NCBI GenBank assembly: GCA_029882725.1
Contig: JAOUKG010000142.1
Span: 1-6,862 of the forward strand
Source: Cyclobacteriaceae bacterium
GTDB taxonomy: Bacteria > Bacteroidota > Bacteroidia > Cytophagales > Cyclobacteriaceae
Length of the DNA stretch: 6,862 bases
Direction of reading: 5' to 3'
A program made the position numbers and the translations under genes. Of this stretch, positions 1 through 5,860 are shown in pieces. Positions within the stretch are counted from its first letter, which is position 1. Each line of letters starts with the position of its first letter. The notes beneath the pieces were generated by a model. The model was not told the DNA's origin. It worked only from the letters and a program-made list of their open reading frames with translations, and made no database searches.

Positions 1-1101
1 AAAAAGGAGTATTTACCTGTAAGCGGACTTAGGGAATTGAGAGAAGTAACAAGTGATTTTTACAAAAGGAACTATCAGCTTAAGATTTCAGCTGATAATA
101 TACTGATAGGCCCCGGTTCAAAAGAACTTCTGTACAATTTGCAGGTTGTTTGTGATTATGATGAAATACTTCTGCCCACACCTAGTTGGGTATCTTATGA
201 ACCTCAAGGGGTGATTACTAATAAATTGGTCACTTGGATTCCGACAAAGGAAGAAGAGAGCTGGAAAATTAAACCTGAAACAATAGATAGGATTTGCAGA
301 GAACAGCCGGAAAAAGGCCGGATAATTATTTTCAATTACCCTTCAAACCCACTGGGTGTTACTTATAGTAAAACTGAGTTAGAAGCTTTAAGCAAGGTTT
401 TTCGAGCAAACAACATACTAGTTGTAGCCGATGAAATTTATGGGGAACTTCAATTTGATGGAAATCACAGTACAATTGCCACTTATTACCCGGAAGGAAC
501 AATAATCAGTACGGGGCTAAGCAAATGGGCCGGCGCCGGTGGTTGGCGGCTTGGTATTTTTATAATTCCTGACGAGCTCAAATCTATCAGGGAAGCAATG
601 GCCGTATTAGCCAGTGAAACCTTCACTTCTACCAGTACTCCTATACAGTATGCCGCAATGGAAGCTTTTAAGAAGAATGATAGAATTGATATGTATGTAA
701 AAGATTGCAGAAATGTATTAACTGCAGTGGGATTGTATTGCTTCAATGAATTAAAAAAGGCGGGGGTAACCATGCCAAAGCCTGAAGGAGGCTTTTATAT
801 ATACCCAAATTTCAATAAATGGAAAGAAAAGCTTCAATTAAAGGGGATTGTTACTTCCGGTCAATTATGTGAAGTACTGCTTCGTGACACGGGGGTGGCC
901 TTACTTCCGGGTAATGCCTTTGGTCATCCTGACGATTTGTTTACAGCAAGACTTTCATTTGTAGATTTCGATGGAGAAAAAACGTTGCAGTATCTGAATG
1001 ATATTAATCACGTTGAACTGGATGGGGAATTTGTTAAATCTTATTGTCCTCGAATAATAACATCAATTAAAGTGCTCATTTCATGGTTAAAAAACTTATA
1101 G
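1..1101 (+). CDS. PLP-dependent class I/II aminotransferase, 5'-truncated by the window edge
   Basis: The reading frame is open from base 1 (KKEYLPVSGLRELRE, a typical N-terminal aminotransferase stretch), so the gene starts upstream; the in-frame TTG at 37 is unlikely to be the real start. 366 residues are visible. Counting from base 1, fold-type I landmarks appear in order: GPGSKE near 36-42, NYPSNPLG (112-119, N116 expected to contact PLP), ADEIY (143-147, D144 for the pyridine nitrogen, Y147), GLSKW with the Schiff-base lysine K175, GWRLG (R183), EGGFYIYP near 262-269, LLPGNAFG near 301-308, and R317 in ARLSF, the expected substrate-carboxylate arginine. All catalytic residues look intact, so it should transfer an amino group between an amino acid and a 2-oxo acid in the cytoplasm. 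Substrate is not predictable; aspartate- and alanine-type enzymes share this pattern. Its last 19 bp overlap the next gene, suggesting co-transcription and translational coupling. Confidence 0.93.
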   Translation, partial: KKEYLPVSGLRELREVTSDFYKRNYQLKISADNILIGPGSKELLYNLQVVCDYDEILLPTPSWVSYEPQGVITNKLVTWIPTKEEESWKIKPETIDRICREQPEKGRIIIFNYPSNPLGVTYSKTELEALSKVFRANNILVVADEIYGELQFDGNHSTIATYYPEGTIISTGLSKWAGAGGWRLGIFIIPDELKSIREAMAVLASETFTSTSTPIQYAAMEAFKKNDRIDMYVKDCRNVLTAVGLYCFNELKKAGVTMPKPEGGFYIYPNFNKWKEKLQLKGIVTSGQLCEVLLRDTGVALLPGNAFGHPDDLFTARLSFVDFDGEKTLQYLNDINHVELDGEFVKSYCPRIITSIKVLISWLKNL

Positions 1102-2717
1102 TAGGATTCTTTTTACTGTTTGCACTGTTTTTTGCGATTTCTTGTGGTGAAAGTAAAAGTGATTTTTTGGGTGTAGTAAGTACAGCCTCTCCTGAAGCAT
1201 CGAAGGTCGGTGAAAGCATTTTACAAAAAGGAGGAAATGCAGTGGATGCTGCTGTAGCCATTTCATTCGCATTGGGTGTTACCGAACCTGCAATGTCTGG
1301 TTTGGGAGGTGGAACACAGGTGTTGTTGTCATTGAAAAACCAAGCTCCAATTGCAATAAATGGCACAACTTTATCGCCAGCGGGTACACCTACCACTATT
1401 TTAGATACGCTATCCTACCATAGAAGAAGTACTATACCTTCTACCGTTAAGGTACTCGGTTACATCTGGAAAAAATATGGGAGCGGAAACATGAGCTGGA
1501 GTGATTTGTTACAACCGGCTATTATACTCGCTGAAGACGGATTTAAGGTAGGAAAGTTCCGGGTGAAAATATTTGAACAGTATAGTGATAAGCTAAATGC
1601 AAGTCCTCATAACACCTACTTTTTTATGGATGAAAATCGTTCAATACCCGGTGTTGGAAAAACCTTAAAGCAACCTCAATTAGCCAAAACTCTTAAGCGG
1701 CTGGCTGCAACTGGGGCTGATGATTTTTATAAGGGAGAAATCGCAGCGAAAATCTCTCAGGATATGGAAGAAAATAACGGATGGATCACTATAGAGGATT
1801 TGAATAATTTTCCTGAACCCAAAGAACTAGCTCCACTCGAAATAGAATATAACGGATATCAGATTTATTCACAACCTCCACCTTGTGGTGGGTGGCCTAC
1901 TTTACTGCTGTTAAAGTTATTGAGTAACCTTGATTCTAATAATGAAATTTCTGAAAATGATATAGTTGAAGCCCTTTATTTGGGTCATAAAGACAGAAGG
2001 GAAAAACCCGTTGTAAACTTGTCTGAATATCAACAATTCACGAACACTAAATTATCAGACGATTATGCCAAAGATTTAGTTTTACAGGCTGTAAACTCTT
2101 ATTCTCTGGAACAAGAAGAGGAAGAAAATGGTGAAACTACTCATTTTTCGGTAGTAGATCATGATGGAAATGGGATTGCTGTAACTTCGAGTATCAATGC
2201 TTATTTTGGGGCATTGGCAACGTCAGAAGAATTGGGATTCTTGTACAATACGTATATGGATGATTTTATTTTCGAGCAACCAGCACATCCATTTGCTGTA
2301 CGTCCACACGCTATGGCCTATTCATCTATGTCGCCAACAATCGTTCGAAAAGATGGAGAGATAGTATTGGTATTGGGGAGCCCGGGAAGTGGCAGAATTA
2401 TTTCATCTGTAGCACAGTTCACTGCTAAATGGATTGAAAATCATAATATAGAGGAGCTAATAAAATATCCCAGAATACATGTCGATGGAAATACAATATA
2501 TTTAGAAAACAGTGCTGACTCTGCCGTAATTACTAAAGAACTACTTGATAAATATGAATTAGAGTTTGAATTCAAAGACGAGAGTTTATCAATAACCCCC
2601 GGTTTAAATTCTTATTTTGGAGGAATCCATGCTATTGCCAAAGAAAATGGGAATTGGGTAGGAGTTGCAGATCCGCGACGGGACGGGTTGCCCATTATAG
2701 TAAGAGAAAAGGATTAA
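1083..2717 (+). CDS. Gamma-glutamyltransferase-like Ntn-hydrolase, predicted lipoprotein
   Basis: A 544-aa protein of the GGT superfamily, close to the usual ~550-580. The N terminus has two lysines, a hydrophobic stretch (5-19) and a lipobox ending at Cys21 (FAIS-C), predicting lipidation and an extracytoplasmic location. The large-subunit part has the family pattern GGNAVDAAVA (50-59), EPAMSGLGGG (68-77) and a DRRE motif near 304-307. The autocleavage site is ETTH; T352 is the expected nucleophile of the small subunit, followed by HFSVVD. Further conserved elements are N372, MDDF (392-395), SSMSPTIV (414-421) and GSPGSGRI (432-439). By hand alignment to E. coli GGT, the REMAP segment with the carboxylate-binding arginine is replaced by NGTTLSP, and the Gln before MDDF is Tyr391. 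The lid-loop region is short. It may therefore be a peptidase or acylase of different specificity rather than a classical glutathione-degrading GGT. The start ATG overlaps the aminotransferase end; no Shine-Dalgarno is visible. Confidence 0.9.
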   Translation: MVKKLIVGFFLLFALFFAISCGESKSDFLGVVSTASPEASKVGESILQKGGNAVDAAVAISFALGVTEPAMSGLGGGTQVLLSLKNQAPIAINGTTLSPAGTPTTILDTLSYHRRSTIPSTVKVLGYIWKKYGSGNMSWSDLLQPAIILAEDGFKVGKFRVKIFEQYSDKLNASPHNTYFFMDENRSIPGVGKTLKQPQLAKTLKRLAATGADDFYKGEIAAKISQDMEENNGWITIEDLNNFPEPKELAPLEIEYNGYQIYSQPPPCGGWPTLLLLKLLSNLDSNNEISENDIVEALYLGHKDRREKPVVNLSEYQQFTNTKLSDDYAKDLVLQAVNSYSLEQEEEENGETTHFSVVDHDGNGIAVTSSINAYFGALATSEELGFLYNTYMDDFIFEQPAHPFAVRPHAMAYSSMSPTIVRKDGEIVLVLGSPGSGRIISSVAQFTAKWIENHNIEELIKYPRIHVDGNTIYLENSADSAVITKELLDKYELEFEFKDESLSITPGLNSYFGGIHAIAKENGNWVGVADPRRDGLPIIVREKD

Positions 2718-2730
2718 AGGTTTATTTAGA

Positions 2731-2836
2731 TTTCTTTAATCCCATTCTCAATCATAATCTCAATCTAATGTCGTGAATTGAGCTTACGTTTTGTTTTGAT
2801 AGAGATTAAGATAAAGAATGAGAATTAAGATTTAGG
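2731..2836. repeat. Hairpin repeat unit 1
   Basis: Left arm 2731-2766, loop 2767-2801, right arm 2802-2836. The loop begins AATGTCGTGAATTGAG and the right arm carries the GAATTAAGATTTA variant. It starts 14 bp after the stop codon of the GGT-like gene, so its hairpin could mark the 3' end of that transcript. Confidence 0.88.
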
Positions 2837-2942
2837 TTTCTTTAATCCCATTCTCAATCATAATCTCAATCTAATGCCGTGAATTGAGCTTACGTTTTGT
2901 TTTGATAGAGATTAAGATAAAGAATGAGAACTGAGATTTAGG
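2837..2942. repeat. Hairpin repeat unit 2
   Basis: Left arm 2837-2872, loop 2873-2907, right arm 2908-2942. It differs from unit 1 in the loop (AATGCCGTG instead of AATGTCGTG) and in the right-arm variant GAACTGAGATTTA. Otherwise it is nearly identical over 106 bp. Confidence 0.88.
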
Positions 2943-2971
2943 TTTCTTTAATCCCATTCTCAATCATAATC

Positions 2972-3349
2972 TCAATCTGACGTCGTTGAGTGGGCCTTTT
3001 TCTCAGTAAAAGGAAATAACATTCTGCACAATTCAGAAAGTTTTTCAAGAATTGGAATAGAGACAGGTTGATCAATTTGTTCAGATAATTCTAAAAACTC
3101 AACAATAGCTGCACATTCAATGGCACTACTGCGGGCAATAACGAAGAAATTTCTTCGATCATTCGTGGTCCTTCTCGAATTGCCCTCTGCAATGTTCAAC
3201 ATAATACTGAAAGAAGCACGTCTTAACTGATCCTTAAAAGCTTTGTCCAGCTTTGTGTTTTTAAGAAATTCATGTATTTCCAAATTGTATTTCTGTGATT
3301 TTTGAAAAACCTGAAAGTCAGTATAGTCAAATTTTGGTCTCATAACCAT
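2972..3349 (-). CDS. Four-helix-bundle protein of the 23S rRNA intervening-sequence (S23/Avd-like) family
   Basis: A 125-aa, probably all-helical cytoplasmic protein. The family hallmark is plain: FQKSQK near 15-20, then QLRRASFSIMLNIAEGNSRR (41-60), followed by DRRNFFVIARSSAIEC (64-79). This is the pattern of four-helix-bundle proteins found in 23S rRNA intervening sequences and related to the DGR accessory protein Avd; length fits the usual ~115-130. Members form basic bundles proposed to bind nucleic acid, but the cellular role is unknown. The start is ATG at 3349, with an alternative in-frame ATG two codons later; an AAGAGG lies about 9 nt upstream on the - strand. The stop codon (2972-2974) and last residues (STTSD) are encoded by the repeat arm. 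It is enclosed between the arms of repeat unit 3, on the same strand as the downstream sugar genes but cut off from them by a terminator. No reverse transcriptase or rRNA is visible nearby. Confidence 0.88.
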   Translation of the reverse strand: MVMRPKFDYTDFQVFQKSQKYNLEIHEFLKNTKLDKAFKDQLRRASFSIMLNIAEGNSRRTTNDRRNFFVIARSSAIECAAIVEFLELSEQIDQPVSIPILEKLSELCRMLFPFTEKKAHSTTSD

Positions 3350-3392
3350 AATCTAACGCCTCTTTTTTTTAACAGCAAAAATTCGGATAAAC

Positions 3393-3404
3393 TTAAACGT
3401 TTAA
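3393..3404. promoter_or_regulatory. Perfect 12-bp palindrome upstream of the four-helix-bundle gene
   Basis: TTAAACGTTTAA is a perfect inverted repeat ending 44 bp upstream of the ATG at 3349. Between it and the start, the - strand has AATTTTTG (3376-3383), one base off the Bacteroidota -7 consensus TAnnTTTG, but no convincing -33 TTG at the right distance. It could be an operator or just the AT-rich end of the repeat loop. The short units have a degraded version (CTTACGTTTTGTTTT). Confidence 0.3.
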
Positions 3405-3446
3405 TTTGATTGAGATTAAGATAAAGAATGAGAACTGAGATTTAGG

Positions 3447-3550
3447 TTTCTTTAATCCCATTCTCAATCATAATCTCAATCTGACGTCGTGAAGTAGCTT
3501 ATGTTTATTTTGATAGAGATTAAGATAGAGAATGAGAATTAAGATTTAGG
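3447..3550. repeat. Hairpin repeat unit 4
   Basis: Left arm 3447-3482, loop 3483-3515, right arm 3516-3550. The loop begins GACGTCGTGAAGTAGC, sharing GACGTCGT with the long unit, and is 2 nt shorter than in units 1 and 2. The right arm ends in the GAATTAAGATTTA variant, like unit 1. Confidence 0.88.
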
Positions 3551-3652
3551 TTTCTTTAATCCCATTCCCAATCATAATCTCAATCTAATGTCGTGAAGTA
3601 GCTTACGTTTATTTTGATGGAGATTAAGATAAAGAATGAGAACTGAGATTTA
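3551..3652. repeat. Hairpin repeat unit 5
   Basis: Left arm 3551-3586 with CATTCCCAATC in place of CATTCTCAATC, loop 3587-3619 with the GTGAAGTAGCTTACG variant shared with unit 4, and right arm 3620-3652 ending GAACTGAGATTTA. The array stops here, directly before the terminator of the sugar-gene operon. Confidence 0.87.
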
Positions 3653-3657
3653 TTGAG

Positions 3658-3688
3658 AAAAGAAAGGGGGGCGCAATCATACGCCCCC
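3658..3688 (-). terminator. Rho-independent terminator of the kinase-transporter operon
   Basis: A perfect 7-bp GC stem (GGGGGCG 3667-3673 with CGCCCCC 3682-3688) with an 8-nt loop lies 6 bp beyond the transporter stop codon. Read on the - strand the stem is followed by C and then TTTCTTTT, a suitable U-rich tract. On the + strand the stem is followed by ATTATGTT, with no U run, so it should mainly stop - strand transcription and insulate the four-helix-bundle gene from the sugar operon. Confidence 0.85.
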
Positions 3689-3694
3689 ATTATG

Positions 3695-4936
3695 TTATAT
3701 TGTTTTGTTTTTCACCAATGGTTTTGCCCAGAAACTGATGCTGAGGATGTACCCCAGGGTTATGAACAAAAACATCATTCCAATTTTTAATGATATCAGG
3801 TCGCTGATGCCACCAATCAATATCTGAACAATAGCCCCACCTGCAATACCGGTCATAAGAATTCCGGCAAAAGAACCGTGATGGTGTTTTACAGAGTTAA
3901 GTCCTAACGAAACAATCACAGGATACATTACTGAAAGGAAAAACCCTGAAATGGGAAATGCCCAAAGAGATACTTGTGCACTTCCAAATAAACCGGCTGC
4001 AACACATACTATGGCCAAAATAGTAAATCCCCGCAATATTAATTTACTGTCCATCAGTTTCAATAAAACCAGACCAAGTACACCTCCTACTGTCATTAAA
4101 CCCCAAAAATAAGAAACAGCATCTGCCCCGGCAGTATCAGGATCTATACCGTGGTAGTTTTCCAGAAATTTCGACATCCAATAAGATATGCCCTGCTCTG
4201 CGCCAACATAAGCGAAAATCCCTAAAAAATATAAAATAACATATCTATTCTTGAATAATTCCAAATAACTTTCCCTTGTTCCTACTTTTTCATCGTCTTG
4301 TAATTCTACTTTCGGAAACGACATGAAGGCAATAACCACCACCATGAGCAGGGCAATTATTGAAAAAACCCAATATACAGAAACCCAGGACATAGTTTCT
4401 GGCACCAATCCCGACATCAGTCCAATCAGTGGCTTCTCTACATTTCCCTGGTCAATATTGGACACAAAATACGAATACATTTGCGGACTGATAAATGATG
4501 CCAGTCCAAAAATAAGTTGAGCCAATACCGAATTAAAAGCATAATGTTCTTCACCACCTGACACTCTCAGAAGGGGGTTAATTATTACCTGTAAAGCGGC
4601 CATACCGCCCCCTATCGTAAATAATGAAACCAAATAAACATCAAACCGGGGAAAAATGGCAAAAACCACCACGCCGGCAAAGGCCATTCCGAAAGCAATT
4701 ATCATCATCTTTTTCTCTCCCCATTTTTCAAGTAAAAATCCGGAAGGAATGGACATCACCCCGTAGGCAATAAAAAACGCGAAAGGTAAAAAGCCTGCCA
4801 TTGTCTCTGTAAGCACATAACTTTCTGTTACTTTCGGATTTAAAGCACCCAGAATATTGGTTAAAAATGAGATTACAAAAAAGGTCAAAAGAATGAGCCC
4901 TACTATGTATATGTTACTTTTATTACTTTTCATCAT
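3695..4936 (-). CDS. MFS sugar transporter of the FucP/NagP/GluP (FHS) type
   Basis: A 413-aa inner-membrane protein with about 12 hydrophobic segments, roughly at 10-32, 45-68, 76-95, 100-122, 132-155, 184-207, 231-255, 272-293, 299-319, 322-345, 354-378 and 383-404, and a charged central loop (209-228). Family signatures are AGFLPFAFFIAYGVMSIPSG near 47-66, GGGMAALQVIINP (109-121) and, in the C-terminal half, YPVIVSLGLNSV with GSFAGILMTGIAGGAIV. These match the fucose/glucose/GlcNAc:proton symporter group. Hand alignment to E. coli FucP puts Gly30 at the essential Asp46 and Gln116 at Glu135, so coupling or substrate may differ. The start is ATGATG, 3 bp after the kinase stop codon, with only A-rich sequence as a ribosome site, so translational coupling is likely. 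As the last gene before the terminator it probably imports the sugar that the upstream kinase phosphorylates. Glucose, GlcNAc or glucosamine are candidates; none is proven. Confidence 0.88.
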   Translation of the reverse strand: MMKSNKSNIYIVGLILLTFFVISFLTNILGALNPKVTESYVLTETMAGFLPFAFFIAYGVMSIPSGFLLEKWGEKKMMIIAFGMAFAGVVVFAIFPRFDVYLVSLFTIGGGMAALQVIINPLLRVSGGEEHYAFNSVLAQLIFGLASFISPQMYSYFVSNIDQGNVEKPLIGLMSGLVPETMSWVSVYWVFSIIALLMVVVIAFMSFPKVELQDDEKVGTRESYLELFKNRYVILYFLGIFAYVGAEQGISYWMSKFLENYHGIDPDTAGADAVSYFWGLMTVGGVLGLVLLKLMDSKLILRGFTILAIVCVAAGLFGSAQVSLWAFPISGFFLSVMYPVIVSLGLNSVKHHHGSFAGILMTGIAGGAIVQILIGGISDLISLKIGMMFLFITLGYILSISFWAKPLVKNKTI

Positions 4937-4939
4937 TTT

Positions 4940-5860
4940 TTAGTTTTTTAACTGTGATAGTGCAAAATATGCAGCCCCCAGAAAGCCTGCTTTGTTCCCA
5001 AGTTGAGCAGCAGAAATCTCTACTCCCCGATAACAATCTTCCATGGCATGCTTTTCGGCAGCAGCCGCTATTTTATCAATATAAAACTTACCTGCCTCAG
5101 AAATACCGCCCCCAATCACAATGTTTTCAGGATTGAATATATTGATAAGTCCTGCTACCCCCATGCCTACCAAACGAAAATGTTCGTCCATTACTTCCAC
5201 TGCCAGGGGCTCGTCTTTTAAATAGGCCTCCACTATAAATTTACCATCAACAGGATACCCGGGTTTCTCTTTCAACTTACTTTCATATTGAGAAACCATT
5301 ACCGCCGTTGAGGCAAATTCTTCCCAATACCAGGTTTCACCATTCAGGATCATGGGCATACAACCAAGTTCGGCTCCGGCATATCGTGAGCCACGATATA
5401 AATCCCCATTGATAATCATTGCACCTCCAATACCGGTACCTATTGTAAGAAATATCAAATTTTTACCTTGGCCTTTCAACCCAAAAATATATTCTCCCAA
5501 CCCCATCAAATTGGCATCATTATCTACATAAACCGGTAATTCCACCCTATCGGAAATCAAGTCAGCAAGCGGCAGGTTTTCCCAATCGGGAAGATTTGGG
5601 GCTCCGCCCATTACGAATCCTCTTTCAATATCCACCAAGCCTGAAGTACCAATACCTACACAAGCTACTTCGCCAATAGTTTTTGCTGATTCCTTCGCAT
5701 CCATCACACACTCTGCAAGCCTTTGAATCATACTTTCCCTACCTTTTTCGGCTTCAGTAGGCTTTTTACCTTCCCATAGTACATCGCCTTCTTTCGAAAC
5801 CAAAGCATATTTGATGTGGGTTCCTCCAAGATCGATTCCTATGGCCAATTGTTTGTGCAT
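4940..5860 (-). CDS. ROK-family sugar kinase (glucokinase-like), lacking the zinc-binding cysteine motif
   Basis: A 306-aa cytoplasmic protein of normal ROK-kinase length, with no N-terminal helix-turn-helix, so a kinase rather than a ROK repressor. The phosphate-1 loop IGIDLGGTHIK (7-17), VGIGTSGLVD near 68-77, DNDAN (113-117, D115 the expected catalytic base), LTIGTGIGGAMI (138-149) and NPENIVIGGGIS (243-254) are all present. The usual ExGH motif reads AELGC (163-167), and the CxCGxxGCxE zinc site is replaced by NGETWYWEEFAS (173-184), so no structural zinc is expected. It should phosphorylate a hexose or N-acetylhexosamine with ATP; the substrate is uncertain. The transporter follows after 3 bp. 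The ATG at 5860 is preceded by CACCCCCACAACA on the - strand, with no Shine-Dalgarno. The leader holds a tandem repeat. Confidence 0.9.
   Translation of the reverse strand: MHKQLAIGIDLGGTHIKYALVSKEGDVLWEGKKPTEAEKGRESMIQRLAECVMDAKESAKTIGEVACVGIGTSGLVDIERGFVMGGAPNLPDWENLPLADLISDRVELPVYVDNDANLMGLGEYIFGLKGQGKNLIFLTIGTGIGGAMIINGDLYRGSRYAGAELGCMPMILNGETWYWEEFASTAVMVSQYESKLKEKPGYPVDGKFIVEAYLKDEPLAVEVMDEHFRLVGMGVAGLINIFNPENIVIGGGISEAGKFYIDKIAAAAEKHAMEDCYRGVEISAAQLGNKAGFLGAAYFALSQLKN

Larger units (their letters stand above)
2943..3446. repeat. Hairpin repeat unit 3, long form with four-helix-bundle gene in the loop
   Basis: The left arm 2943-2978 and right arm 3412-3446 match those of the short units, but 433 nt separate them. 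The sequence just inside the right arm (CTTAAACGTTTAATTTGATT, 3392-3411) is a recognisable variant of the short-unit loop end (CTTACGTTTTGTTTTGATAG), and the left loop start (GACGTCGT) matches unit 4. The short units thus look like internal-deletion derivatives of this long form, or the long form is a short unit that gained the ORF. No target-site duplication was found at the boundaries. Confidence 0.85.
2731..3652. repeat. Array of five hairpin repeat units, the middle one carrying an ORF
   Basis: Five consecutive units begin with TTTCTTTAATCCCATTCTCA or a one-base variant: 2731-2836 (106 bp), 2837-2942 (106), 2943-3446 (504), 3447-3550 (104) and 3551-3652 (102). Each has a 36-nt left arm, a loop, and a 33-35 nt right arm imperfectly complementary to the left arm (19 of 23 positions match in the core ATTCTCAATC.. 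versus the reverse complement of ..GAATGAGAAT). Loops are 33-35 nt in four units but 433 nt in the third, which holds the four-helix-bundle gene. The array starts with a left arm and ends with a right arm, which favours this phase for the unit. Right arm plus next left arm can also pair across unit borders. Units differ by only a few substitutions, so amplification is recent or units are homogenised. Confidence 0.93.

Noticed and set aside
37..39. TTG as the true start of the aminotransferase
   Set aside because: The upstream in-frame codons already encode conserved aminotransferase sequence up to the window edge, so the gene begins outside.
486..773. Antisense 95-codon reading frame inside the aminotransferase
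   Set aside because: It lies fully opposite a well-conserved gene and its translation shows no recognisable family or signal.
1076..1396. Antisense 106-codon reading frame at the start of the GGT-like gene
   Set aside because: It mirrors the conserved coding sequence of the hydrolase and has no independent support.
2972..3349. Diversity-generating retroelement accessory gene (avd)
   Set aside because: The protein family is related, but no reverse transcriptase, template repeat or variable repeat is visible in the window.
2943..3446. Intervening sequence within a 23S rRNA gene
   Set aside because: Sequence on both sides is repeat units and protein genes; no rRNA sequence flanks it.
2731..3652. 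CRISPR array
   Set aside because: Repeats of about 70 bp with 33-35 nt intervals look superficially similar, but the intervals are nearly identical to one another, the arms are imperfect inverted repeats, and no cas genes are present.
4323..5221. Short + strand frames opposite the transporter and kinase
   Set aside because: All are antisense to clear genes and lack recognisable motifs or start signals.
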